DNA from: Cucumis sativus | Taxonomy: Eukaryota > Streptophyta > Magnoliopsida > Cucurbitales > Cucurbitaceae | Assembly: GCF_000004075.3 (NCBI RefSeq) | Contig: NC_026660.2 | Coordinates: 1,426,001-1,490,000 of the forward strand | Reading direction: 5' to 3' | Length of the DNA: 64,000 nucleotides | Shown here: positions 13,340-26,153 of the stretch, piece after piece | Position numbering within the stretch: position 1 is the first letter of the stretch | How the letters are laid out: every line of letters starts with the position of its first letter | Position numbers and translations under genes: made by a program | Notes under the pieces: model-generated | Databases searched by the model: none | Told to the model about the DNA's origin: nothing | The model's input: only the letters and a program-made list of their open reading frames with translations

Positions 13340-13740
13340 CAATAAATTTGTAGTTTGATGAAGAACGTGTCTAACAAGATGAAAATGTATGCACACCAGT
13401 GTTGTGCTTGACACACAGACGTCAATACTTAAGTCATAAAGTGCATCTAGGTTTTGAATTTATATTTGATTTACTAGGTTAGGGCATGCGAGGGGTGTGA
13501 CCTATTTTGTATTTGGTTAGGATCACCTTGGTCAAGGTTGAGTTGAACACTTCTTTGGGTTATATTTTGAGTTTAAGACAATCTCTTTGGTCAAGGTATG
13601 CATGAAGCATACTCCATTAGGCATTTTATGAAAATTCGGCCTTGGTCACAATGGCTTGGACCAACTAACCCCTTTTACTAGTCTCATTTTGATCTTAAGT
13701 TGACACTTCTGGCTTGAACTATGTTATCCTTTTATATTTG
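13340..13740 (-). mobile_element. LTR-like fragment (copy C, inverted)
   Basis: On the minus strand, about 13440 to 13350 reads TATGACTTAAG, then TGTGTCAAGCACAACACTGG, then TTTTCATCTTG. This parallels the conserved end of copies A (4690-5000) and B (16600-17070). Upstream of it on that strand are a TATAAATTC box and a ...CCTTGACCAA... phrase also echoed in copy B. The borders are not resolved. Confidence 0.4.
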
Positions 13741-15007
13741 TTGTTTTTGTTTTCACTAGATATCAATTTTGCCATTTGGTCTAAAATCATCCATAGCAAT
13801 TGATACATGCATTGGACATAAATTTCTATGACCTTTTTTTTTTTTTTTTTGTTTTACACCAGAGACCTTATATCAACGCAAATATTGTATTTGCGTATAT
13901 ATGCTCATAATATTCGTCATTCAGCAATGATTATATGTGCAACCTAGAACACATCTAAAAGAAGATCATTTTCATTAATTTTTTAGAAACAAAAAACGTT
14001 GCCTTGTGGCAAGTTGTAATTGGGTGTAACATGAACTGTAGAAGAGATGAGTGCAATCCAAAAAAATCTAAAAGTATTTTTCTTCACCTCATCCATGAGT
14101 AAATGTAAAATTTTGGTTGCATTTGTGAAAGGAGTTTAAATTCATAAAAATGACATTTCTTAAATATCATCATATGACGAGACTCATTTTCAACCATATA
14201 TAAATGAGTGGGACTTTTGGAAGATTATTTACAAAAGAGGGGTAAAATTGGAAGTTTAAATAAATCAGGAACAAGGGAACAAAACTTATAAATTATACAT
14301 ACTTTATGTAAAGGATGTCTCTACCCTTAAAAAAAAAAGAGAAAAAGGCAGGACGTTTAAACTAAATGACCTTTGTGGAACTTTAATATTGGAGGGTAAA
14401 GTGATTTTTGTAATGTGGAAAGATTTAAAGGTAATTAATTATACATACATACATACCTAGTGGACAATTAGTTAGAACATTAAATATTCGCATAACACCA
14501 GGGCATCATCATTTTTAAATAAATTAAAAATGCAACTTGCTTTTCTTTTCTTTTCTTTTTTTCATTTTTTTATAATTTGGAAAATGATGGAATTTTCTTT
14601 TTATTTTTTGAAAAAAAGGAGGTTGGAATTTCTTTCTTTAAAAAAAGAAAATAATAAATGATAGGAGGATACAAATTTCGTAGGTAATATAAACAACTTT
14701 TCAGCCATAAATGATGGTTTTGGGTATGTTGTGGAGAATAGTATGAAATTGTAAGTCTAAGGGGCGGCTCTCTTTTTTGACTTCTCCACACAGAAAACGA
14801 CTCTTCCTCTCTTCCAATCTCTTCCTATTTTCGGACCAAACTTTTCACTCTTTTCTTTTCCTTTCTCTATCATAATCTTATTTTTCTCTCCAAATTTATT
14901 AACTTTCTTAACCATTTTATTGCCATTATTTTATATTATTATTAATAAAATCCATATTTAATAACATATAACTTCTCCTCCATTTGTAATTGAAAAATCG
15001 AAAATTT

Positions 15008-15060
15008 ATTAAAAATATTTATAAATATAACAAAATATCATAATTAACTTATAATAGAAT
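15008..15060. repeat. Dispersed TGATAGA-type repeat, short copy
   Basis: It carries the phrase TATTTATAAATATAACAAAA plus TATCATAATTAACTTATAATAG, as in the copy at 12392. It is truncated. Confidence 0.45.
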
Positions 15061-15651
15061 GTTTAGCTAGTTGGAATATAATTAGGATTATTGAAAAATT
15101 AGAGGAGTATTAGAATTGAAAGCGAAACAAAAGTGAATACGGAAGAAATTAAAAATTATCAAAATGAGATGAGTCTAAATATTTCGATTTGACCTCAAAA
15201 CGTTTAGTCCAAACATGAACTATAGATTACATTTAAATTTCATTATGGTGTCCAAATACCCCTTAAAGTTTATCCTAATGTCAACAAAATAAAATTTCGT
15301 TATATGTATAAATATTTTGGTTCGTTTTTCTATTTTGAAAACACTTCCTCCCATAATTACATTTTTTTTTTTCATTTTAATTTTAGAAGTTTTCTTCTTT
15401 TGATGATCATTAAATTTGGTTAGAATTATTTGACGGAAGGAGTAAAAGGGGGAAGAAGGGAAGTGAAGTGAAGCGTAACAATTATTTAATAAATTGGCAA
15501 AGTAAATAAGTCCAAACATTGTTAGTTGGGATTTGAATTATTAAGCAAAAAAGTGGGAAGGAGTAATTAAGCAACAAACCGACCAAACATAATAATGAAG
15601 GGATTTGGTAAATAATTAAGAAAAATGGAGCATTTGGTAATTAATTAAATA

Positions 15652-15683
15652 AAATCCAAAATCCAAAATCCAAAATCCAAATC

Positions 15684-15714
<31 letters not shown>

Positions 15715-15730
15715 GATGTATATATATTTG
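15652..15730. repeat. Compound microsatellite (AAAATCC)n + (TATG)n
   Basis: Four AAAATCC heptamers are followed after a few bases by about seven TATG units and a short TA run. It is not coding and is likely polymorphic. Confidence 0.8.
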
Positions 15731-16599
15731 TTTATTATTATTATTATCATTATTTTATTGATTTTTCTGTGAAATTGTGATGATAAATGAGTGATATGGG
15801 CCTATGGGGGATTTGGCTTCTTTGGTCTCCATCAGCCATATGGTGACAACCCATGATGATCTGTCAACTCATGCCCATTTTGCACCACATGATTTTAAAC
15901 AAATGGATATCAAAATCAAATCAAATAAAAATCTAGACGGGTGGATCAAACTTTCTACATTTCTACCCCTCACTTAAACTTATTTTTTTACTAAAACTTT
16001 TGGTTATTTGAAGAGTTGGTTCGAGAAAAAAGAGTGAAAACGTGAAGAATTGAAGGTAAAATTAGGTGGGGGGTGTACGGTAAGAAGGGTAAAAGGCCCC
16101 ATGTCCATAAACAAAAACTTGGTGGTCCTAAAGAGAGGGATATACATGGAGGCAAGTTGATTGAGGGAACCAAACCAAAATGTGTACACCAAATTAGAAG
16201 TTTGAAGGGCAGAAAAGGATCTAAAATGAAGAGCATAGGAAAGTGAGGGATAAAAGGACAAAATAAATAATTGGGAGATGGGATCATTGCAATTTGGGCG
16301 AATGGAGAACCACAACCAAACATTATGGGATATGCATCTCTCTCTCTCTCTCACACACACACACTCCCACCATTTCATAAATTAAATTAAATTAAGGTAA
16401 AGAAGAAGGAGAAGAAGAAGACAGTTTTCATGTTTGATTTGTCTGTTGTATGTACGTTGAAACGTCTAATTTTGTTATGTACACAAAATAAGTATAACAC
16501 ACCGACACATCCAGATTTCTCCCATGCCATCCAAAATCAATGTAACTTACATCTTATGGGTCTTTCTTGGACTAATTAATAGAATTTATTCAATTATAA

Positions 16600-17070
16600 A
16601 TATAGTGAAACACGACCCATAAAAATTAAGTCGTGAAAGAAAAGGAGTTTGCACTAAGACTAAACTAACATATTCGGTTTTGGTCAAAGATATGAGGTTC
16701 AGACTGAACCCTCTCTATTTGATGAATAGAACACACTATAATCTATTTCAACCTCGAAAGAGAAAACATATATTTTAGGTCAAAAGCCAAAACCAACCTC
16801 TTTAACCTTAATTTCAACCAAGGATGAAGGCAAGGTTGAGCTTCCAAATTTGATGGACAAGACATGCTAAATGGATGTCCTTGCCCAACCTAACTCTTAA
16901 GCCTTGATATGGATGTCCTAATTTAGAATTTCACTATAAGTACATCATTGTGACTTTAGAGTATGTAGTGTGCATATTAGTACCTAGTCATATTTGACTT
17001 CAGTAAAACATGTGTAACAAGCACCACACTAGTTTGGATATCTTTACATCTTGGGAACGTAGTTATTCCC
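16600..17070 (+). mobile_element. LTR-like fragment (copy B)
   Basis: It shares with copy A the phrase AACAAGCACCACACTAGTTT, followed by GGATATCTTTACATCTTGGG, near 17016-17060. A CTATAAGTA box lies about 110 bp upstream. No retroelement coding adjoins it. It is probably a diverged solo LTR of the same family as 4690-5000 and 13340-13740. Confidence 0.4.
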
Positions 17071-19140
17071 TAAATGACAAAATTTATCATTTGTCTCATG
17101 TAAAAGTCATAAGCATTTTTCCTATATTGATTTTGGCATCAACATTATTAATTATGTGTCATAAACATGTACAATTTCTTTTTTAGTTCAACTACTTGTA
17201 AAGGAAAGATTCAATCCTTTAACCTCTCCTTTGTACAGGGAGTGAATAAAGAATTAAAAAAAAAAAGTAAAAAGAAAAAAGAAATGAAAAGAAAAAGAAA
17301 AGAAGGTGAAAAAATAAAAAATGAAATGGGGCCTTAAAATTGTGGAAACACACATCTCATCCATCCATTTATTAGAACAACGTAACCACCAAGACTCTAA
17401 AACAATATAACGTGGGTATTCATGTGACATATATTAGCTTTGGCTCCATTTGTCACCAACATTCAGAAACCTTGACTGCAACTTTGACAACATATTTTAC
17501 CTAACTAAATATCAACCCCTATCACACACAATACTCAAATTTGCTCAATACAAATTTGTAGTATTCATTGTCAATTACAACAAAAATCAAGACTTGCTCA
17601 CCAATGACCCAACATGCAAATGGATGTATAGATGAAAGGTAAGGTGTTCAAATATATATATATATATTCATATTATGACCCAAACACCCATATCAATTTT
17701 GACTATTATAAATACATACTTTTATTATAATTTCATTATTTTTCAATGGTTTATTCGAAAAAATTATATTCATATTACATTTTAAGAAACTATTCATTAA
17801 GATAATGAATTTTCAAAATGATGTTTTGTTTTCTCTTTCCTTGGTATTTTTTCTTTCTTTTTGGGCGAGTCTCGACCACTCGCCCACTCGCCCACTTCTT
17901 TCCTATTATTATTATTATTTTAATTTTTCATATAACTTTTTATTTGTGTATTTTATTTGAATTTTATTTTTCTTTCTTAGAATTTAAGATCTTATTTATT
18001 TAACTTAATATTAGTTTATTTTTCTCTCTAAGAAAAACCTTTTTTTATTGAAAACTTGGTTCAATTTTTTTGTTATTAAAAAAAAGTGTGTTTTCATACC
18101 TTCCAACCAAAGACCTGATTAAAATATGTTTGATTTTAATTTAAACTCTTTTTCCTAAAATTGTTTAAAATACACTTAAAATTTTATTTTAAGGAATTTT
18201 GAAACACTTAAATTCTATTTGAAATAACTTATCTTCAAAATTAAACACTTGAAAATGTAATCTAAACACACTATTATTCCAGAAAAAAATTATTATTATT
18301 CATATTTTAAAATTTTAAGCATGGAGTGTACACTCAATCTATCTTTGATTTGGTTGGTTCCATTTTTTAGTCTATCATATTAAGTCCTATTTTAAGCTAA
18401 GTTTTTAAATTGAGTTAAATTGTATGTTTCTCTAGGTACAAAAGAAATCAATTTAGTACACAAGTGAAGTATTAGAAGGATTTACTATAAAAAGAATTAG
18501 TTTTGAAAGATCCAATTTTAATTAGTGTCATATTTTTTTTCCTACAAAAGGTCAAACTCCCACAAGAAAAGAAAATGACTACGTTTTAGCATTTCAATAT
18601 TTATTTAAATTTGAGTTACATTTCAAAGAAATTAAAATCTATACTTCACATATTATTGTTTGAACTAATACTTAATTTTTAGTTTAATTCCTGGATAAAA
18701 GTACTTAATCCAATATAATAAGTTATCATTTGATGTAGTTGTAAATATATGTAATGAGATCAATTTTTTATTTAATTTAATATAATAAATTATTAGTTTT
18801 TATATAATTTAATATAATAAATTGCCATTTTTAATTTAATTTAATGTCTTTACTACTCGCGATTTTTTTTTAATTGTTTTTTATAAAGATGGCTCGACCT
18901 TTTCTATTATTTTTCTAAATAGTTTACAAAATATTTTATTTGGCTAACAAAGTTTTTAAAAGAGCATTATCTTAATAAAACATCCAATTTATTCTCCCAC
19001 AACTCTTAAAAATAATTTTTTTCTTTAATATTTTGGAACAAAAAAAAAATCAAATTGCTAATTTTTATTAACGGTATTTAAAAATGATTAAATAAAATTT
19101 TAAAAAATTTATTCAATTAACCTGAACCAACACATTAAGT

Positions 19141-19175
<35 letters not shown>

Positions 19176-19176
19176 T
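19141..19176. repeat. (ATT)n microsatellite
   Basis: About eleven ATT units in a row. No gene is nearby. Confidence 0.85.
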
Positions 19177-20666
19177 GAGTTGGCAGAATTTATAATCCAA
19201 ATAATTAAATTGGGTGTAAGTAATGCTTCAACCCAACTGGATCATGAACCTCGTTTACCCCCTAGTCTTTATAAAGACCATAATTTGAATAAAATATATA
19301 AATAATGTAAACTTTGTGAGGAATAACGACAAAGTTGGAATGTGGAGGATGATGCTAAAGTTCTTAAAAGTGGCCATTGAATTCCCACCTTCATCACATA
19401 TATTTCATAGGACAGCTCGAGCAATAATAGCCATGAAAATGACCCATCACTAACATTTTTCTTACAAATCTGTCATTGGCATACTTCAAACACAAACAAA
19501 ACTCTTTATTACACACGAACATATCTGTTTCTTCATTCTACTGTTTCCTTCCCACGCTTGCTAATGAGCACATACAAATCGATGATGGACAAATACATAG
19601 CAGAAACAGTGTTTGTGATATGTTTTCTTTAAAGAGAAAGAACAGCACTTGCAATATCTGATGATATATAGAGACACTATTTATTTGCACAGGAGTGTTA
19701 GCAGAGAGGATATTTGTGATAGTGATTGAAGTGAGTTAATATGAAAAGTTTATAAGAGAGAGATTCAATGAGAGGATGTCCATCCAATTCATGGGTTTGG
19801 AGAAGAGCCCTTTTGTCATTGAGCCATTTAAATGGGCAGAGGAGTCAACAGATTCTTATATTGAAGTTGATCTCTCAAAAGTGTTGTTGGGAACCAATTT
19901 GTATGAATTTTTGGTTTGGTCCAAAAAAAATTATAATTCTAACAGTGTCCAATCTGATCTATGGCCATCCCTACTTCTCATTTCATAAGAGTCCTAGTCT
20001 GATATTAAAGATTTACTTGGACTAAGAATTTAAAAAGTATTTAAGCTCCCACGGGCCTTGGGTAGAGTGAGCTGGACCTCCGATTATAATAGTTGAAGTG
20101 GTCAATTATTATAACTCACACTTGGCTACAATAAAACAATTTGAAAACTTTTACTGTGTACAATGTTTTTTATTTTGTAATCCTCTTTGATCATTATAAC
20201 CTTGATTGAAAAAGTCTACAACTCAAATTAGACAACACCATACTATTATAACTCTCAAACTATAATAACCACCAACTAGAATACCTAACACAACGCCCCA
20301 GAATAATCCATTAAGGTTCATGAGTTACAGAAGTAATCGATGCAAGTCCAATCTTAAAATGTGAAATGATAGAAATATTGGGAGACCTGTGATTGTAACA
20401 ACACGAGGGGTTCATTTCAAGACTTTTAGCTGTATCAGATATTTTGTACAAGAAGCACCTCTACAGAATCTGAGGCATCAACAAAGTTTGGAGTCTTAAC
20501 TAAGATAAATACAGCGAAGGATTTTGGTCAAAGATATTATAAGAATATCCAGGATATCAACATACTTCAAAAGGTTATAGCCTCTTTTGTCAGACAATCT
20601 TCTTGGTTAAACTAAAGGGCAGAAAAGATGAAATAAATGGAGTAGTCACTGACAAGGGTATAAATT

Positions 20667-20925
20667 CTGCATAGTTCCTTTCTTTTTTATAACAGAAACC
20701 ACATAAACCCAACCTCCTCCCTGAGAGCTGAGGAAAACCAAGAAGGGAAAGAAGTAAAAACAGCATCCCAACAACCATACAAAAGAGCCGCCCTGGCAAG
20801 ACGGTGAGCCACACTGTTAGCTAAGCGCAGGGCACCAACAAACATATGACGCCCTACCGGCACACACCTCTCAAACTCAGCCACTAAGTCACTCATCTCA
20901 GAACAGTCCTGCATAGTTCCTTTCT
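20667..20925 (-). mobile_element. 5'-truncated LINE insertion with 17-bp target-site duplication
   Basis: A perfect 17-bp direct repeat (CTGCATAGTTCCTTTCT) lies at 20667-20683 and 20909-20925. Between them on the minus strand is the end of a plant LINE RNase H domain, recognisable from ANSVAHRLARAAL. The frame reaches a TAA at 20689-20687, fused directly to an A-run, which is the poly(A) tail at the insertion's 3' end. Truncation at the 5' end, the A-tail and the long duplication are the signature of target-primed reverse transcription. The perfect duplication suggests a fairly recent event. It is not a functional gene. Confidence 0.85.
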
Positions 20926-21386
20926 AATCTTTAAAATCAGTTGGATATGGATTCATTGATGCAATAACATTATCAGAAAATAAACAAACAAGGAAGAAAT
21001 GAAGCTTCTCAAAAATATTTAGCAGCTATATTATCATATCTGCTATTTGTGAGGTTTCACTATTAGCTCCTCTAGAGAATCTGATGACCATTTTCTTTCC
21101 CTCTCAACAATTTGGTTAGCTCTTTACTTCAATTGTTTCAAACAATATAAAAAAACACGTGTTTCCTATCATCAAAGTGCATAATAAGAAGAAAAGGCCG
21201 ATGTGGATCTTTGAATAAAACTCAAGTATGAAACAAATTTCATTACAAACTCTCTACGTACAATAGACAGAATATTCAAGAAAAAGGAAGCAATTCCAAT
21301 TCATTATAAATACACAAAAATAGGACAAAAAAACTCTATATATTTTCATTCACAAACCATAAGTACAAACCTTTTCTTGAACCGAG

Positions 21387-23048
21387 TCATGTCGTTTCTC
21401 TATGAATCAAAGAAGGAGAAGGAGGCATCATAGTATTACCTGCACCTTCTGGAAGTTCCTCTTTCACTGAAGCAAGAGGCCTTTCTGGACTAAAGCAACC
21501 CCTTGAGTTAGGAATAGGAGAACCTCCAGCGATAATCTTAGATGGACTGGAGATGTTTGCCAGAGGAGAACCCAAACCGGATTTATTATCTTCAATATAG
21601 ACACAGTTACTCTCGTCTGTTTCTGTGTGCTTCCTACAAAACTTTTCTTGCTTTATATCATATGAATTCCCAGTCCGTACCTCCTGTGCCAGAGTACACC
21701 AACAACAGAAAAGCCATAGAGTGCAGTCAGCCACAGCAGACTTGCCAAAACAAAAGTTATATGCTGGCAAATTGTATCTCTTTCTCATCTGTATCCGCCA
21801 AAAACCGCCATAAAGTAAACCGAATACACAAAGAACAATCCCAGTGACAGCCATAAGTGTCCTAACAGTTTCGTTATCAATGTTTACAGCAGCTAAGAGA
21901 AAAATCCAGAAAGGAGCCATACAAAATAGGATGAATGTTGCAATATGAACATACATATTTCCAAAACCCAGTCTCTCCATATTCCATCCAAATACACAAA
22001 AACTACAGAAAAGGGAAAGGTAGGCTAGAGATATATCATCCCAAAAGTCAAGTATCCCACCACTCCATTGTGGATTGGTCTCGATAATTTTGTGCTCATC
22101 TCTTGTAGCAAGTGAATACTTTCTCTCTAGTGATTTTGACCTAAGCCGTTGCCGTTGATCACCAATAACTGTCTGGCTTGGAAGCTGTGCTTCCTCGTCA
22201 ATATCAGAATCATAATCCTTCCCCAAGGGGCTAATTATAGAATAGACACCAGCCACGGCCGGTGCAGCAATTGCAACAGATATGCATATTCCTACTCCTA
22301 TGGCTGGCCGCTGAGACCTCCTATAACCAAGATTTAGGCCACAAAGTGCATACTGTGCAAAACAGTTCACATTTAGGAGAATTATAACCACCAACATGTG
22401 CGCCCATTCATGAGGCTTATAAGTCCCATCCTTGCAGTAAAGCTTTCTAAGTCTGGAAACATCTTCAGGTTTCCATCTAGATAAAAGTATGAGATGGTAG
22501 ATTCTCTTTGGATGTTGGTACAGACACATAAGGGTAAACAATGCATTCAGAATTTGATTGTTTACTTCAAACCAAACATCTCTTTCGGATTTTTTCGGCA
22601 ATGGACCATTTAACATCCCAGTCATGACAAGGAACAGGATTGCACCTGACACAGCAACACCAATGATCCAAATGAAAAGAGCTATGTTCATTGGGTCTCT
22701 GATCCATGTTTTGCTCATATTCAAGAGCGAATCCCATTCAATTTTCTTAGAAAATACTTCACTTATGCGCTCTCGAATATGATGACCACTTGACGAATGC
22801 ACAGATCGTGAAATGTCGTCTTTCTCCTTGGCAATCTGCTGGAATCTAGCAGATGCTGAACCAAAGTTGAAGAATCTTTTCTTAATAGGAGCCACCACAG
22901 TAATGGAAACAGGGGATCTTCTTTGTGTGACTTCATCATGCAATAATGTTTTTTGAGATGTAGAGAAGAAAGCATTTTGAGCTTCTCCTTCTTTGCTGTT
23001 AGATATTTCTATTTCACCATTGCCATTTCTATCGTTGGTTGAGCCCAT
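21387..23048 (-). CDS. PLAC8-family multi-pass membrane protein
   Basis: A single uninterrupted coding exon of 553 codons, beginning with a true ATG. The N-terminal ~110 residues are polar. Hydrophobic segments lie at about 121-147, 216-240, 252-272, 340-385 and 395-416. The Cys-rich PLAC8 signature follows at about 432-471, including CLxLFCCWC-like spacing (FCCWCTLAQEVR) and YNFCFG. The C-terminal ~80 residues are Ser/Pro-rich and probably cytosolic. This matches the long plant PLAC8 proteins (Arabidopsis At3g10980 type, from memory) rather than the short FW2.2/PCR proteins. PLAC8 proteins are linked to cell-size control and metal or calcium handling, but this subfamily has no established reaction. 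A spliced 5' leader precedes it: an acceptor (TTTGTGTAG) lies two bases before the ATG. It sits on the same strand as the SAG20-like gene. Confidence 0.85.
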   Translation of the reverse strand: MGSTNDRNGNGEIEISNSKEGEAQNAFFSTSQKTLLHDEVTQRRSPVSITVVAPIKKRFFNFGSASARFQQIAKEKDDISRSVHSSSGHHIRERISEVFSKKIEWDSLLNMSKTWIRDPMNIALFIWIIGVAVSGAILFLVMTGMLNGPLPKKSERDVWFEVNNQILNALFTLMCLYQHPKRIYHLILLSRWKPEDVSRLRKLYCKDGTYKPHEWAHMLVVIILLNVNCFAQYALCGLNLGYRRSQRPAIGVGICISVAIAAPAVAGVYSIISPLGKDYDSDIDEEAQLPSQTVIGDQRQRLRSKSLERKYSLATRDEHKIIETNPQWSGGILDFWDDISLAYLSLFCSFCVFGWNMERLGFGNMYVHIATFILFCMAPFWIFLLAAVNIDNETVRTLMAVTGIVLCVFGLLYGGFWRIQMRKRYNLPAYNFCFGKSAVADCTLWLFCCWCTLAQEVRTGNSYDIKQEKFCRKHTETDESNCVYIEDNKSGLGSPLANISSPSKIIAGGSPIPNSRGCFSPERPLASVKEELPEGAGNTMMPPSPSLIHRETT

Positions 23049-23050
23049 TC

Positions 23051-23529
23051 CTACACAAACGATTCAATCATTTTCAATCAGTACAATAGTTGTTGGCCCA
23101 AAAATCTCTTTGTTACTCATTACAGCCAGAGTCAAATGTTAGACACAAGAAATGGAAAGCCTACAAACTAGAAACAAAGAAGCACAAGAACATCCCCCAA
23201 AATAGATTAATCTAAACAAAATCAAACCATGAAATGCACCGTGGTCGAATGAAATATACAGTCGAAACTCCAAACAAAAGCTAACCCAGAAAAAAAAAAT
23301 CAAACCTTCTAATCAAACCATCCCCAAAACTAAGAAACCAACGCCATATACAAAATGATTGAGAAACCCAATTCACTAATTCACTCAAAATCAAGTCTGA
23401 TTAACACAACATACAAGTTTACTCATAAATACCAAAGTTCAGCAATAGCCAGTTAGCCTCTTGAAGAAGCAAAGAACCCCACCCACAAACTGAGTGGAAA
23501 ATTTACAAGGTAGAAGCAATACAAGTTAC
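23051..23529 (-). other. 5'UTR intron of the PLAC8 gene
   Basis: On the minus strand CAG|GTAACTTG (donor at 23529) and TTTGTGTAG|GA-ATG (acceptor ending at 23051) bound a ~479-bp A+T-rich intron. It lies entirely in the leader, only two bases before the start codon. The non-coding first exon lies upstream, from 23530 to perhaps 23850. Leader introns often raise plant expression; that role is inferred. Confidence 0.6.
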
Positions 23530-23859
23530 CTGAAAACTAAAAATTAGCGGATCCCACGAGGATTCTCCCAAGAACAGAGGAGTTCAATCATTCGATTGCA
23601 CAAAAGTATCCTTCGTCATCAGCAAAGCTTCAAAGAAACATTAAAGGTTAAAGCAGAGTGAGTTGTTCACCACCAGACACAGGATACAGAAAGAAAAAAA
23701 TGGTATTGAAAGGGCCCAAATTGTTCGATAAACTGAGAGTCAAAAGAGAGAAGGCAATGGTCAAACAAGAAAGCGAGTTGCAATGGTGGGTGAAGGTGAA
23801 AATTTTGGGCTTGGCTCTGCAATGAACGACGTCGTTACAAGCGAGGCATCCCATTTGAC

Positions 23860-26153
23860 CTCATTGCCTTTGAATGAGAGGCATCTGCCACTTGCAGCCA
23901 CCCAACAACTTGCCTTTTTGGGTTTTTCTTTTCTTTTATAAATACCGAATCTTTCATTATTGATATACCAAACGTAGCCTATTGGTTTTGTTTCAAACCT
24001 TATATTAAATGGTCTAAATTATTGGTTTCATAACATGAACAGAAGTCATTTATTTTCATATTACCCTTTTCTTTTTCTAGCCCCCACTTTCTGAACCTAT
24101 CTTTATTTTTATCCCTTTTTAATGACTTCAATTGTTAATTGATTTTCACTTACCAATATATTTTGTAGAACCACACACTTATGTGTTTATGATATATTTT
24201 ACTCTTAAATTGTTACAAGCAATAAAGTTGGAGAAAATTTTAGTTGATACTACAGGAGCATGGGAAGGGGAAAAAAAGTTAAAAGAAATACTTTAACAAA
24301 GGGCATTCCCCAAACTTCAATTATTAGATGATGGAGATAAGAGGTAGGGAAAAGAAAAGGTAAAACGAGAAAGATAGAGAGAACTTTTATGGTGTATTGA
24401 TTCCAAAAGAAAAACAGAGGAATTCAATGACTTTTCTTTGGAGGTAGGTAGATTGTAAAACAAGCCTTCCCTTTTCCCTTAATAAATGAAAATTAAAGTT
24501 TATTTTAAGTAAACGTTACTAATCTCAATATTTATTAGTTTTCTGTTTTTGGGATTTGTTCTCATTACTTCTTTTTTGTTTTGTTAAAATATTAAATACT
24601 TTTACAAGTTACAATCCTATCAAAATACTTCCCCGTTTTTACATATTTGTTACATATTTACTAATACGTCATAGGTGCTAGTTTCTATTTATGAAATAGT
24701 TTTAAATTTTGAATGAAAATTAAGAGATGAAGATCTTTCAAGCTCAAACAAACTTGTTGGTACTCAGATCCTGTCGTGTTGGGCTTTTGCTAAGAGTGTT
24801 TGGTGGTAGTGACATTTTGCCCTCTTTCCTCTAGTTAAGTTTGGATATTTTTCAAACGGTCTTATGTAAGATCATTGTACCAGTATAGTGTAGTCTATTA
24901 CAATTTGAGAATTAAAAATTAGTACTACGAGTGGTTAATTCAACTAGACACGAAACAAAATAAGGTAAAATATCTACTTTAGAAATGACTTACTCGGCCC
25001 CTTTGGAGCAATCAAATGAGGCTATTTATAAGTTTTTTTTCAACTCCTATGGCACATGTTTATGGTTATATTGACAACAAATGATATTAGGAATGTTGTG
25101 AAACTTAAGGTCGTTCATTCTCTGATACCTATCTGTAATTAAGTGTAACACCAACAATATCAAAAAGATTGTAGGTCTCGAGTTTGGAGAACACTAGATC
25201 AACTCAGTTGTTCATTAAACTCATCTTATCAATTTGAAATTCGAGAAACTAACTTTTCTGTTATGGAAGTGTTATCCCTCCTCCCAATAACCCTATGGAC
25301 ATAGACGTGTTCATAAATTTTGAATATTGCCATGGAGAGCCCTCAACAGTCAACGGTAATCTTTTTACTTATAATTGAGAGAAGAGATGCATAGATGACA
25401 ATTTGTTTATAATCTGCTGCTAGACTGTTGTTAATTTTCCTTTTGAAAAAAAAGGCAATAATCAAACAACTACCCAAGAGTAAAAGTCCAAGAAAAACCA
25501 AAGAGAGAGATTACAAAGCACATAAAAAAAATACCCTCTTCAAGAGGCTTTGAACATTAAAGAATACAAAATTGCCATAACAAAGAGTCGCTTGAGCTTA
25601 AATTATGCTAAGTGCCGTTTCCGACCTAAACTGTGGCCGAATTCATAATAATTATTAGTAAATTTTAATCAAGTCGCCATGTAACAGCTGACTTTGCTTA
25701 CCTCATTGACTTCCAATTTGTAAATCACAATTTAATATATGTTTTGATAGAGAAAGTAGGTATCTAACTCATACACTTTCTATAATAAAATATCATTCTC
25801 TTTCTCCCTCCCTCTTGTTTCAAACTTTCATCAAGAGTGAGGAGCACCTGTTTAAAACTGATTATACTATAACTATAGATTTGTTAACCCCCAATAAGAA
25901 TCAAAGTCAAAAGGGGGGCCAAGTAATCCTCAATTATCTCAAACTTATGTTCAAGCAAAGCCAAACGAAAGCATAGTTTCAAATAGGCAAACTTCACAAA
26001 CTCGTGTAAGCAAACTGATTGAAGCCCAAACCAGGTAATGTTTTCTAGAATCACAGATATTACAAATGTGGTGAAAATTTACATAAATCTCATCATATAT
26101 AGTGCAACAATCAACAAACAGAGACCCAACAAAACATTTTAATATAGAGAAAT
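23860..26153. other. Intergenic region between the PLAC8 and alpha-SNAP genes
   Basis: No supportable gene. The first part is the presumed PLAC8 promoter. The rest is A+T-rich with no recognised domain. The boundary between two inferred ancestral gene blocks falls here. Confidence 0.6.

Larger units (their letters stand above)
9700..20660. other. Gene-free intergenic region
   Basis: About 11 kb without a supportable gene. ORFs of 60-124 codons (for example two overlapping minus-strand frames at 15991-16378) have no recognisable domain, and some run through microsatellites. The interval contains two LTR-like fragments (13340-13740 and 16600-17070), copies of the dispersed TGATAGA-type repeat (12392-12556, 15008-15060), and SSRs at 15652-15730, 16338-16366 and 19141-19176. 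Confidence 0.65.

Noticed and set aside
15991..16378. Two overlapping minus-strand ORFs of 110 and 124 codons
   Set aside because: They are in different frames over the same DNA, rich in Phe/Leu/Ser/Pro as expected for A+T-rich non-coding sequence. One begins in a GA/CA microsatellite, and I recognise no domain.
19768..20025. ORFs with phrases such as GLEKSPFVIEPFKWAEE and EVDLSKVLLGT
   Set aside because: The composition is less random than its neighbours, and it could be a decayed gene fragment. I cannot place it in any family, two frames overlap, and no exon structure was found.
23648..23854. 68-codon minus-strand ORF upstream of the PLAC8 gene
   Set aside because: It lies in the presumed non-coding first exon or promoter. 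At most it is a long uORF; no protein family recognised.
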